Positions 43,727-52,349 of a DNA stretch of 64,000 nucleotides are shown in pieces. The stretch spans positions 1,786,001-1,850,000 of the forward strand of contig JBGVUE010000001.1 of NCBI GenBank assembly GCA_041861885.1. The letters run 5' to 3'. Below the pieces are notes generated by a model that ran no database searches, was not told the origin of the DNA, and worked only from the letters and a program-made list of their open reading frames with translations. Each line of letters starts with the position of its first letter. The stretch's first letter is position 1. A program made the position numbers and the translations under genes. Source of the DNA: Haloimpatiens sp. FM7315. Its GTDB lineage: Bacteria; Bacillota; Clostridia; Clostridiales; Clostridiaceae.

Positions 43727-44743
43727 TTAAATTTCTCTGCCTACTGCCATAGCAATAGGTTTTAGATCCTTCATTAATTTTTCAAATCTTTTGGGTTTTA
43801 TGGACTGTCCTCCATCACATTTGGCATTTTCAGGATCATTATGTACCTCTACAATTATTCCATCCGCACCAACAGCTATAGCCGCTTTAGTGAGAGGTTC
43901 TACCATCCACCATAACCCAGCTGCATGACTTGGATCAACAATTACAGGTAAATGACTTAATTTTTTTATCGCCGGAATTGCACTTAAATCCAATGTATTT
44001 CTTGTATAATTCTCAAAAGTTCTGATTCCTCTTTCACAAAGTATTATATTCTCGTTACCCTCTGCCATTATGTATTCAGCTGACATTAATAATTCTTCGA
44101 TGGTAGCACTTAATCCTCTTTTTAAAAGTATGGGCTTTTTAATTCTTCCAAGCTCCTTAAGTAAATCAAAATTTTGCATATTTCTTGCTCCTACCTGAAT
44201 AATATCTACATCCTCTTGAAATTTTTCAACTAATTTTGAAGACATAATTTCTGTAACTATAGGGAGTCCTATTTCTTTCCTTGCAATTTTTAAAAGTTCT
44301 AATCCTTCACTTTTTAGCCCTTGAAAACTATAAGGAGAGGTTCTTGGTTTGTATGCTCCACCTCTTAAAAAAGATGCCCCTGAAGCTTTAACATCTTTTG
44401 CTATTTTAACAATTTGTTCTTCACTTTCAACTGAACAAGGTCCTGCTATAATCGCTAATTTCTTCCCTCCTATCTTATTTCCAAGTACATCTATAATAGT
44501 ATCCTTAGGATTAAACATTCTATTTGCTTTTTTATATGGCTGCTGCACATGAACGACTTTTTCAACCCCTGGCATACAATTTATTTCTTTTTCGTCTAAA
44601 GTACTTGTATCCCCAATAAGCCCCAGTATAGAATAATTTTCTCCCTTACACTCTGTTATTTCTACATTGCATAATTTTTCAATCTTAATTTTAATATTTT
44701 CTAATTCTTTTTTTGCTAAGTTATTATCAAGTACTACTACCAT
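43727..44743 (-). CDS. aroF: 3-deoxy-7-phosphoheptulonate synthase, type Ibeta
   Basis: First committed step: condenses PEP and erythrose-4-phosphate to DAHP. 338 residues. Residues 1-70 are a ferredoxin-like regulatory domain, as in Thermotoga DAHPS, and the rest is the TIM barrel with GPCSVES, LRGGAYKPRTSPYSFQG, KPILLKRG and DPSHAAG. GAAGGAG precedes ATG. First structural gene of the operon, directly behind an attenuator-like terminator. The N-terminal domain suggests feedback inhibition in addition to attenuation. Confidence 0.95.
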   Translation of the reverse strand: MVVVLDNNLAKKELENIKIKIEKLCNVEITECKGENYSILGLIGDTSTLDEKEINCMPGVEKVVHVQQPYKKANRMFNPKDTIIDVLGNKIGGKKLAIIAGPCSVESEEQIVKIAKDVKASGASFLRGGAYKPRTSPYSFQGLKSEGLELLKIARKEIGLPIVTEIMSSKLVEKFQEDVDIIQVGARNMQNFDLLKELGRIKKPILLKRGLSATIEELLMSAEYIMAEGNENIILCERGIRTFENYTRNTLDLSAIPAIKKLSHLPVIVDPSHAAGLWWMVEPLTKAAIAVGADGIIVEVHNDPENAKCDGGQSIKPKRFEKLMKDLKPIAMAVGREI

Positions 44744-44764
44744 TTTAACATCTCCTTCTTTTGT

Positions 44765-44861
44765 AAAAAAAAGAGCCTCATAATGAGACTCTTTTAGTAA
44801 TTTCTTATTTTAATATCAAACTAAAAACTTTAATGGTCTGAAATTTAAAATATTCTCATTA
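44765..44861 (-). promoter_or_regulatory. transcription attenuator of the aro operon
   Basis: On the minus strand a terminator stem AAAGAGTCTCA/TGAGGCTCTTT (44794-44784 with 44780-44770, one mismatch) is followed by a run of eight U (44772-44765), just before the aroF ribosome binding site. A competing stem is possible: TAATGAGA (44861-44854) pairs with TCTCATTA (44788-44781), TTTT (44850-44847) with AAAA (44795-44792), and AATTTC (44845-44840) with GAAATT (44804-44799). That is 18 bp with two bulges, and it uses up the terminator's 5' arm. Confidence 0.75.
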
Positions 44862-44874
44862 GAAAAGTATTGAA

Positions 44875-44982
44875 CTATTTTTTGTAAGACAAAACTCCAG
44901 CGCTAAAATAAAAGCCCCAGCTAAAATAAAAGTTTTTAAATTCTAATTGTCCTACATTAACTTTTCCAAAATTTGATTTCAT
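44875..44982 (-). CDS. aromatic-rich leader peptide of the aro operon, 35 residues
   Basis: GGAGG (44993-44989) lies six bases before the ATG at 44982. The 35-codon ORF contains ten aromatic residues; residues 18-26 read FYFSWGFYF, seven of nine aromatic, with Phe, Tyr and Trp all present. The FYFS pairs at 18-21 and 24-27 are encoded by an identical 13-base repeat (plus strand 44920-44932 and 44902-44914). The stop (44875) lies 13 bases before the antiterminator strand. This is the layout of a ribosome-mediated attenuator; the peptide probably has no function after translation. Confidence 0.75.
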   Translation of the reverse strand: MKSNFGKVNVGQLEFKNFYFSWGFYFSAGVLSYKK

Positions 44983-45036
44983 AACCATCCTCCAAAATGT
45001 ATTTATTTTGCATTGATTTTTTATTTATTTCTATTA

Positions 45037-45064
45037 ATTTTATCAGAAATATAAATAAAGTCAA
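45037..45064 (-). promoter_or_regulatory. candidate sigma-A promoter of the aro leader
   Basis: Minus-strand TTGACT (45064-45059) and TAAAAT (45042-45037) lie 16 bp apart. Transcription would start about 45 nt before the leader peptide ATG. No T-box signature was seen between this site and the leader. Confidence 0.55.
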
Positions 45065-45109
45065 TATATAATTTTATTTTTTTCTGATCTTCTGATCCAT
45101 TTTTGATAA

Positions 45110-46343
45110 TGTCTTATTATACCACACGTGATTATGTCCCAATTATTAAAAAAATACAGTATAATAAACCTCATGAATTAATGTGAGGTGCTTAAATGAG
45201 AAAGGTAGATTTAACTATGGAAGAAATGACTAAATATAACGTAATAAAAAAACTAATAGAAACTAATGGTAATAAGAAAAGAGCAGCTATAACTTTAGGA
45301 TGCACTGTTAGACATATCAATAGAATGATTAAGGGATACAAAGAATCAGGTAAAGAATGTTTTGTTCATGGTAATAAAGGAAGGAAACCCATACATTCAC
45401 TAGAGGACTCCACTAAAGAATTGATCGTAGATCTTTATCGTACAAAATATGAAGGTTCAAATTTAACACATTACTCAGAGCTTTTGGCAAAATTTGAAGA
45501 TATTAATGTTTCTCCATCTACGATTAGAAACATATTAGCTCAAGAATTTATTCTTTCGCCGAAGGCCAAAAAGCAACGAAAAAGAAGTTAAATCAGCATT
45601 TGAAAGAACTGAAAAAAGAAGCTAAAACAAAAAAAGAAATAGCTTTTATTCAAAATTCTATTATTGATATTGAAGCTGCACATCCAAGACGTCCTAGATG
45701 TGCTTACGCTGGTGAAATGCTTCAAATGGATGCCTCTGTACATAATTGGTTCGGTAACACTAAAACTCAATTGCACATAGCCGTAGATGATGCTACTGGT
45801 ACAATTATGGGGGCTTATTTTGATAACCAAGAAACTTTAAATGGATATTATCATGTGTTACACCAAGTGCTATCTACCTACGGTATTCCTTATAAGTTTT
45901 TAACTGATAAAAGAACTGTATTTGAATATACGAAAAAAAGTCCTCTTCTATTGAAGAGGATACTTTTACTCAATTCGGATATGCCTGCAAGCAGCTTGGA
46001 ATTGAGATTCAGACCAGCAGTATTGCTCAAGCAAAAGGAAGAGTTGAGCGTATGTTTCAAACTCTACAATCACGACTTCCAATTGAAATGCGCTTAGCTG
46101 AGGTAAACTCAATGGAGCACGCAAATGAATTCTTAAACTCCTACATAAAAGAATTCAATACTCGATTTGCTTTACCTGCTCATAATATCAAATCTGTCTT
46201 TGAAAAGCAACCAGATATTGTAAAAATCAGGCTCACCGCCAAAAAAGCGTAGCTTAAACCATAACTTAATAAATAACATGCTTTTTTAGAAATACTATTT
46301 TCTAAGGTGTTTTTAGTGTACCCAAAAATTCACTTACAAGACA
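45110..46343 (+). mobile_element. insertion sequence, ISNCY-like, approximate ends
   Basis: A transposase gene is flanked by short TGTCTT (45110-45115) and AAGACA (46338-46343), the only plausible inverted termini I found; similarity beyond six bases is poor and no target duplication is evident. The ends are therefore tentative. The element sits about 45 bp upstream of the aro promoter and transcribes away from it. Confidence 0.45.
45196..46252 (+). CDS. DDE transposase, ISNCY/IS1202-like (frameshifts near 45570 and 45935)
   Basis: Three ORFs join into about 352 residues by adding one A to the A5 run near 45569-45573 and one to the A7 run near 45934-45940. An N-terminal helix-turn-helix (KKRAAITLGCTVRHINRMIKGY, residues 26-47 in part) and PSTIRNIL precede the catalytic core. 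Candidate acidic residues are Asp in LQMDASVHNWFG, Asp in FLTDKRTVFEY and Glu in AQAKGRVERMFQTLQS. GAGGTG lies before ATG. Family call is from memory of clostridial ISNCY transposases. Confidence 0.75.
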
Positions 46344-46346
46344 CTT

Positions 46347-46379
46347 AAAAAAAATTAGCACCAGTTTATACTGGTGCTA
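46347..46379 (-). terminator. terminator of the VCBS-like gene
   Basis: TAGCACCAGT (46356-46365) pairs perfectly with ACTGGTGCTA (46370-46379). On the minus strand a run of eight T follows (46354-46347). Confidence 0.85.
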
Positions 46380-46429
46380 CTAATTAAAAATTTTTAGGAC
46401 ATTTTCAAAAACGCTTGACATATATAATT

Positions 46430-47155
46430 TTATTTTTTAGTTCCAAAAATAGCCACATATTGACTCTGTAACACAAATTTATTGTCTTCCCAAGTTATAA
46501 TATTTTGGATATAGCCCAAAGAATCTGCATTATATCTTCCTGCTATCTTCTGAAATGCCATCAATTCATATATCTTATTTCCATCAAAATCTACTGGATA
46601 AAGCCCACTTATAGGATTAACAAAACCGGAAATAGGCTTTTTTAATCTTCCTTTATTGTCATATATCTCATTTAAGTATTGATTGCCTTTATAACTAATA
46701 TCTAGCATATATTTAGAATTATTATTTAAGCTTATAACTTCAACTTTATAATAGTCTCTATACTTTACTTCGTATTTATACTCATTATTATAGTTATTAT
46801 AATCAAAGAGCAATTTAATCTTATTATTGGCAAAAGAGTAAATATAATAGATCATTATGCCACCACTACCACCTGTAGAAATTCCAATCAAAATATCATC
46901 AAACCCATAACCTGAAAAATCACGCAAAGTTAGAGCTGGATTATATCCTGTGTTATCCTTAAGGGGAACAGTAGTAACTTTTCCATTTGTTCCATTTTGT
47001 ATTACAAGAGTTATATTTTTAATAAAGGGACTGTTTAAAGTTTTTTCCCCAGTTAAGTACACATTGTCAAGGACCCTGTCCCCGTTTACATCTCCTCTAG
47101 CATAAGCTACGATACCTTTAATAACCATATTTTCCTGAAAATCAAAATTATCCAA
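46430..47155 (-). CDS. VCBS/FG-GAP-repeat-like protein
   Basis: About 241 residues. It has a beta-propeller-like look: ARGDVNGDRVLDNVYLTG is a calcium-loop repeat (DxNxDxxxD), with a weaker second one in LRDFSGYGFDDILIGIS and a third near VDFDGNKIYELMAFQ. No signal peptide was seen. The start is TTG 47155, eight bases after GGAGG; the upstream GTG lies within that site. Likely a cell-associated protein; function unknown. Confidence 0.6.
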   Translation of the reverse strand: MDNFDFQENMVIKGIVAYARGDVNGDRVLDNVYLTGEKTLNSPFIKNITLVIQNGTNGKVTTVPLKDNTGYNPALTLRDFSGYGFDDILIGISTGGSGGIMIYYIYSFANNKIKLLFDYNNYNNEYKYEVKYRDYYKVEVISLNNNSKYMLDISYKGNQYLNEIYDNKGRLKKPISGFVNPISGLYPVDFDGNKIYELMAFQKIAGRYNADSLGYIQNIITWEDNKFVLQSQYVAIFGTKK

Positions 47156-47259
47156 TATAGTTTCCTCCACATATACTACTACATAATATTTTATTAAATC
47201 AAAGTTATATATGTTACTATATAATATAATTTAGTTATTTTTATTTTTAGCAAAGGTAC

Positions 47260-48150
47260 TTAGTCCCTTGCATTTTTAATTATTTTGTCTCCAAAACTAA
47301 CTAAGAATACCCCCATAATTATTATGCTGCATCCAATTATTTGCCATTTTGTAATTTCTTCATTTATTATTAACCCTGCTGATATTAAGCTCACTATAGG
47401 TTGTAAATTAATATAAGTTGTTATTACTGTAGGTCCTAAATTTTTTAGACAAAATATATATATAATAATTCCTAAACAAGAGCATAAAACAGACAAAAAT
47501 AATATATTTAAAATTACCTTTGTAGATGGAATAGATAATTTTGAAAAAAATAAAGATGGACTTAAAAATAAGCAACCCCAAAAGGTTTGATATAAAGAAA
47601 TAGTAGCACTGCTATAATTGCCTTTGAATTTATTTGTGAAAATATTATATAAAATCCAAGATATAACTGCACCAAGCACCATAAAATCCCCTATGCTTCC
47701 CTTAGAAAATAAACTTACCCTCTCTTTAGATACTATAATAACTACGATACCTATTAAACTAAAAAAAGCCCCAAAAACTTTTTGCCAAGTTATTTTTTCC
47801 TTATAAACTATTCCCTGTATGAATAATGTAAATACGGGAATTGTAGAAATTAAAATAGCTACATTTGATGCAGAGGTAAAATAAACAGAATAATTCTCAA
47901 AGAAAAAATAAAGAGCAATTCCAAATAATCCTCCCATAGCTAATCTAATTTTATCTTCTTTTAACACTTTCTCATTAGAATATTTAGTCTTATAAACTAT
48001 AAATAAAATTACCAAAGATACTAAAAATCTATAAAGTGCAGATAATGTCGGTTCCACTTCTTTAACTATTACCTTTATGCTTAAATAAGATAACCCCCAA
48101 ATTATCATAAGTGCAATAGCTAAAAAATGTGATAAAATTTTTTTATTCAT
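47260..48150 (-). CDS. EamA-family (DMT superfamily) transporter
   Basis: About 296 residues with ten membrane helices in two homologous halves. The opening ALMIIWGLSYLSIKVIV and the second-half QPIVSLISAGLIINEEITKWQIIG are typical of EamA exporters. Substrate unknown (metabolite or amino acid efflux). GGAGG lies six bases before ATG 48150; an upstream ATG at 48156 is too close to that site. Confidence 0.88.
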   Translation of the reverse strand: MNKKILSHFLAIALMIIWGLSYLSIKVIVKEVEPTLSALYRFLVSLVILFIVYKTKYSNEKVLKEDKIRLAMGGLFGIALYFFFENYSVYFTSASNVAILISTIPVFTLFIQGIVYKEKITWQKVFGAFFSLIGIVVIIVSKERVSLFSKGSIGDFMVLGAVISWILYNIFTNKFKGNYSSATISLYQTFWGCLFLSPSLFFSKLSIPSTKVILNILFLSVLCSCLGIIIYIFCLKNLGPTVITTYINLQPIVSLISAGLIINEEITKWQIIGCSIIIMGVFLVSFGDKIIKNARD

Positions 48151-48338
48151 AAGCATCCTCCAATAAAACCATTCTGTGACTAAAACTTATTATAAAACTA
48201 AACATACCAATTAACAACAAAATCTTATAAAATAATTTACATTTCTTCCACCTAGGTTTAATCTAGAATTGAAATATAAGAAAGTGTATAATTGATATGT
48301 GTTAACTTTGATATATTATTTCTTAAAGGAGTTTAAAT

Positions 48339-48896
48339 ATGATAGATGAAGAAAAAATAAAAAAAGCTGTAACCATGATTATAGAAGCTATTGGTGAGAA
48401 CCCTAATAGAGAAGGTCTTAAAGAAACCCCTGAAAGAATTGCCAAAATGTATAAAGAAATTTTTTCAGGCCTTAATGAAAGTCCAGAAAATCATCTTAAT
48501 AAAGTTTTTACAGTACAAGGAGAAGGTATTGTTTTAGAAAAAAACATACAGTTCTATTCTATGTGTGAACATCATTTTCTTCCTTTCTTTGGAAAAATTC
48601 ACATAGCTTACTTACCTTCAGATAAAGTAGTAGGTCTTAGCAAACTTGCTAGAACCGTTGAAGTTTTTGCAAAAAGACCTCAGCTCCAAGAAAGGTTGAC
48701 CTCTCAAATAGCTGAGGCTTTAATGAAAACCTTAAACTGTAAAGGCTCTATGGTAGTAATTGAAGCTGAGCACCTATGCATGAGCATGAGAGGTGTAAAA
48801 AAATGGGGATCTACAACTACAACTTTAAGTACTAAAGGTGTTTTTGAAGGAAATTTTCCACTTCAAAATCAGGTTTTAAATATGATTAAACTTTAA
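48339..48896 (+). CDS. folE: GTP cyclohydrolase I
   Basis: Opens GTP to 7,8-dihydroneopterin triphosphate, the first folate step. 185 residues. Zinc ligands are Cys and His in [11 protein letters not shown] and Cys in [25 protein letters not shown] and [20 protein letters not shown] are family blocks. GGAGT precedes ATG. First gene of a folE-HD-folP-folBK operon. Confidence 0.96.
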   Translation: MIDEEKIKKAVTMIIEAIGENPNREGLKETPERIAKMYKEIFSGLNESPENHLNKVFTVQGEGIVLEKNIQFYSMCEHHFLPFFGKIHIAYLPSDKVVGLSKLARTVEVFAKRPQLQERLTSQIAEALMKTLNCKGSMVVIEAEHLCMSMRGVKKWGSTTTTLSTKGVFEGNFPLQNQVLNMIKL

Positions 48897-48909
48897 AGCG
48901 AGGAAAGTA

Positions 48910-49389
48910 ATGAATAGAATTAATAAAATTTTAAATAACAAAGATTACATAAAACACTGCAATTCCATAAAGGAACTGGAGATCAATAGAGTATTTTGTA
49001 GACATAATCTTGAGCATTTTATTGATACCTCAAGAATTATGCATTTAATAAATTTAGAAAAAAACTTGGGCTATAACAAAGATATAGTTTATGCCTGTGG
49101 TCTTCTCCATGACATAGGAAGATGCAAAGAATATAAGGACAATACTCCTCATGAGCTTGCATCTTTCCTTATAGCTAAAGGTATTTTATCTAAATGTGAT
49201 TTTGAAAAGGAAGAGATTGTAAATATTTTGAATGCCATTAAAAACCATAGAAATCCAAGCAATAAAAGTGGCTCTTTAGAGGATCTTTTATATAAAAGTG
49301 ATAAACTATCTAGAGCCTGTTTTAATTGTTCTGCAAAAGACAAATGTAACTGGCCCGTAGAAAAGAGGACTCAAACTTTAAACTATTAA
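48910..49389 (+). CDS. HD-domain phosphohydrolase in the folate operon
   Basis: 159 residues. The HD metal motif is H in RHNLEHFIDT, HD in GLLHDIGRCKEY and D in YKSDKLSRAC. The C-terminus carries three cysteines (CFNCSAKDKC), a possible metal site. It lies 14 bp after folE and 25 bp before folP. Folate pathways need an unidentified step removing phosphates from dihydroneopterin triphosphate, and this protein is well placed for it, but that is inference from position alone. Confidence 0.8.
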   Translation: MNRINKILNNKDYIKHCNSIKELEINRVFCRHNLEHFIDTSRIMHLINLEKNLGYNKDIVYACGLLHDIGRCKEYKDNTPHELASFLIAKGILSKCDFEKEEIVNILNAIKNHRNPSNKSGSLEDLLYKSDKLSRACFNCSAKDKCNWPVEKRTQTLNY

Positions 49390-49413
49390 AAAATTTATAA
49401 AGGGGGATTTTCT

Positions 49414-50232
49414 TTGAATAATTTTATTGAAATAGGTTCAAAAATCTTTGATTTAAAAAAGCAAACTTATATAATGGGAATTTTAAATATTACTCCAGAT
49501 TCTTTTTCAGATGGAGGAAATTTTAATACTATAGAAAAAGCTGTAAAACACGCCAAAGAAATGATAAAAGAAGGAGCTCATATTATTGATATAGGAGGAG
49601 AATCTACAAGGCCAAATCACACTTCTGTAAGTGAGGAAGAAGAAATTAAAAGAGTAATTCCAATAGTTGAAGCTTTAAGAAAAGAGATAGATGTTCCTAT
49701 ATCTATTGATACATATAAAAGCAGAGTTGCAGAACTTGCACTAAATAGTGGAGCTTCACTTATAAATGACATTTGGGGATTTAAAAAAGACAAAAATATG
49801 GCAAAAGTAGCTGCAAAATATAATGCTGCTTGTTGTCTTATGCATAATAGAGATAATAAAAACTACACTGATTTTATTGAAGATCTTATAAAAGATTTAA
49901 AAGAAAGCATTGATATTGCCTTAAAAGCTGGAGTAAAAAAGGAAAAAATAATACTTGATCCTGGTTTTGGATTTGCTAAAACACCAGAACTTAACTTAAA
50001 AATACTTAACAAATTAGAAAGCTTAAACAAACTTGACTGTCCTATACTTTTAGGTACTTCAAGAAAATCCACTCTAGGTCTTGTACTAGATTTGCCTGTA
50101 AACGAAAGAGTTGAAGGAACCGTTGCCACCACTGTTATTGGTATAACAAAAGGCTGTAATTTTATAAGGGTTCATGATGTTAAAGAAAACTCAAGAGCTT
50201 CACTTATGACCGATGCAATTTTAAGAGCATAA
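49414..50232 (+). CDS. folP: dihydropteroate synthase
   Basis: Joins p-aminobenzoate to dihydropterin pyrophosphate; the target of sulfonamides. 272 residues, intact. IMGILNITPDSFSDGG, HIIDIGGESTRP, SINDIWG-type (LINDIWGF) and ILDPGFGFAKTPE blocks are all present. Start codon is TTG 49414 with GGGGG seven bases upstream. Confidence 0.96.
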   Translation: MNNFIEIGSKIFDLKKQTYIMGILNITPDSFSDGGNFNTIEKAVKHAKEMIKEGAHIIDIGGESTRPNHTSVSEEEEIKRVIPIVEALRKEIDVPISIDTYKSRVAELALNSGASLINDIWGFKKDKNMAKVAAKYNAACCLMHNRDNKNYTDFIEDLIKDLKESIDIALKAGVKKEKIILDPGFGFAKTPELNLKILNKLESLNKLDCPILLGTSRKSTLGLVLDLPVNERVEGTVATTVIGITKGCNFIRVHDVKENSRASLMTDAILRA

Positions 50233-50256
50233 ATTTTAAAAAAGGTGGTGAAATTT

Positions 50257-51077
50257 TTGGATAAAATTTTTATAAAAGATTTAGAAGTCTTTGCGAATCA
50301 CGGTGTGTATTTAGAGGAAAAAAACTTGGTCAAAAATTTTTAATCTCAGCAGAAGTTTTTTTAGATTTACAAGAAGCTGGCATAAGTGATAACTTAAATG
50401 AAACCGTAAATTATGGACAGCTTTGCTATGAAATTGAAAATACCTTTAGACAAGACACTTTCGATTTAATTGAAAAAGCTGCTGAAAAAACAGCTGCATA
50501 TATTCTTTTAAAATACCCCCTAATAACTAGATTAAAATTAAAAGTAAAAAAACCTTTTGCTCCAATAGGAAAGTCTTTAAAATATGCTGCTATAGAAATA
50601 GATAGAAGCAAGCATAAAGCTTATATTGGCCTTGGTTCAAATCTTGGTGATAAAGAATATAATTTAAATAAAGCTATTGAATATATAAATAATTCACCTT
50701 ATACAAAAGTTATAAAAGTTTCAAGTTTTTATATTACAAAGCCCTATGGCTATCTTGACCAAGAGGATTTTTTAAATTGTGCCCTAGCTGTAGAAACTCT
50801 ACTTAATCCTGAAAAACTTATGGACATTCTTTTAAACATTGAAAAGGAATTAAAAAGAGAGCGTTTAATTAAATGGGGTCCTAGAACTATAGATTTAGAT
50901 ATTTTGTTATATGATGACTTAGTTATATCTAAAGAAAAAATAGTAGTACCTCATCCTTTTATGCAAGACAGAATGTTTGTACTAGAACCTTTAACTGAAA
51001 TTGCACCTTATGCAATTCATCCACTGCTAAATAAAAGAATATACCAATTAAAAAAAGAGCTAGAGTGTGAGAATTAA
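50257..51077 (+). CDS. folBK: fused dihydroneopterin aldolase and hydroxymethyldihydropterin pyrophosphokinase (frameshift in A7 run at 50318-50324)
   Basis: Makes hydroxymethyl-dihydropterin and pyrophosphorylates it for FolP. With one A added the protein has about 273 residues. Residues 1-115 are FolB (DLEVFANHGVYLEEKKLGQKF, ETVNYGQLCYEIE). Residues 120-270 are FolK (AYIGLGSNLGDKEYNL, WGPRTIDLDILLYDD, PHPFMQDRMFVLEPL). Start is TTG 50257 after GGTGGTG. The linker has no stop or start, so this is a true fusion, known in several Firmicutes. Confidence 0.87.
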
Positions 51078-51079
51078 TA

Positions 51080-51117
51080 ATTTTACCCCAATAAAGTAAA
51101 CTTTATTGGGGTAAAAT
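51080..51117. terminator. bidirectional terminator after folBK
   Basis: ATTTTACCCCAATAAAG (51080-51096) pairs perfectly with 51101-51117 around a four-base loop. It serves folBK (plus) and the uroporphyrinogen decarboxylase-family gene (minus). Confidence 0.9.
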
Positions 51118-51144
51118 CATTACCTAAACTAGCTCTTTTTAAAT

Positions 51145-52200
51145 CTAATCTAACTTTATTGGAAATTTCCCATAAGTTTTTCCCGCTTCCATAAACATTT
51201 CAATCTTTTCTATTGGTGTATCCATAGGAATTTGACACCCAGTACTTAAAATATACCCTTTTCTTGAATCATGAGCTTTCTTTATGCATTCTTTAACTGA
51301 TGAGTATATATCCTCTTTACTACCTAAATGAACTGCATCCACAGGAGGCACATTTCCTATAATAACTACCTTGTCTCCAATTGCTTTCTTTGCTTCTTCC
51401 AAATCCTCTACGTTATCTATACTAAAACTTGAAACACCAGCATCTACTACATCCCCCCAAATATCTTTGCTCTTTCCACAAATATGTATACCTGGTGCTT
51501 TACCTGTAGTTTCTCGTATTTTATCAATATTATTTTTAAGTGCTGGCAAGGAAAACTCCCTAAACTGTTTTGGACTTATAAGACTTGTAGAGGAAACCGG
51601 ATCTGCAAAACCAATAGATACTCCAAGCTTTGCAACCTCTTCTATATATCTATTATTAGCCTCTGCTATTATTTGCATTAAAGTATGAATTTTTTTAGGG
51701 TACTTAATCATCCATTTTAAAAGATTTTCTGTACCAACTACAGAAGCTGCCACACTAAAAGGTCCTGACATAGAGGCACTAACATCTACTTCACTAAAAA
51801 GAGCATCTTTTGTAAGCTTTATAGCCTTTATTAAGGTTGGTAAGTTTCCATCCTTTAATGGATCTGGAATCTTCAAATACTCAATTTCATCTAAGGATTT
51901 CACAGCTGGTTCAATTAAGTAAGATATCCCATGCTCCGGATAACCTACCTTAGATCCCATAGCCTCTGCAACTCCTCTAAGACTTGTAGATATACCTGTT
52001 CCATCATGTCTAAGTCTTTTAAACAAGGCTATTTCAAGATTTGCCATCATCTCAGCTGAATGATAATACTCTCTTGCAGAGACTCCAATAAAAGGCACCA
52101 TAGTCACTCCCATATCAGGAACACAGATTAATCTATCGATTTCTTCTCCTTTAGAAAAAGCTTCTACCCTTTCTTTTGGAGTCATTTCTTCTTTAAACAT
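51145..52200 (-). CDS. uroporphyrinogen decarboxylase-family (MtaA/CmuA-type) methyltransferase
   Basis: About 351 residues. It has the TIM-barrel look of the URO-D superfamily and zinc ligands of the methylcobalamin methyltransferase branch: HxC in GIHICGKS and Cys in LSTGCQIPMDTP. No corrinoid partner gene lies nearby. Start set at ATG 52200 (MFKEEMTPKERVEAF) because GGGGAG lies seven bases upstream; an in-frame extension to 52263 has no ribosome binding site. Substrate unknown; not heme synthesis. Confidence 0.82.
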   Translation of the reverse strand: MFKEEMTPKERVEAFSKGEEIDRLICVPDMGVTMVPFIGVSAREYYHSAEMMANLEIALFKRLRHDGTGISTSLRGVAEAMGSKVGYPEHGISYLIEPAVKSLDEIEYLKIPDPLKDGNLPTLIKAIKLTKDALFSEVDVSASMSGPFSVAASVVGTENLLKWMIKYPKKIHTLMQIIAEANNRYIEEVAKLGVSIGFADPVSSTSLISPKQFREFSLPALKNNIDKIRETTGKAPGIHICGKSKDIWGDVVDAGVSSFSIDNVEDLEEAKKAIGDKVVIIGNVPPVDAVHLGSKEDIYSSVKECIKKAHDSRKGYILSTGCQIPMDTPIEKIEMFMEAGKTYGKFPIKLD

Positions 52201-52349
52201 TAAAACACTCCCCTCGTCATTAAGTAAATTTTTTCTTATATCCCCAGTTTTGTATTTTAACATTTAATTTAATTTATTTCTATAAAAATGCTTTTTTATC
52301 ATAGACTAGAAGCCTTCTATAAGATTTTAATATACTACTTTATAATCTC

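Noticed and set aside
44744..45064. T-box or TRAP control upstream of aroF
   Set aside because: No conserved T-box GGGTGGNACCGCG-like bulge and no series of GAG/TAG repeats were seen; the leader ORF explains the region better.
45168..45190. CCTCA/TGAGG hairpin at the transposase ribosome binding site
   Set aside because: Only five base pairs with a ten-base loop; too weak to claim translational control.
48157..48338. THF riboswitch upstream of folE
   Set aside because: The region is short, A+T rich and shows none of the conserved paired elements of that class.
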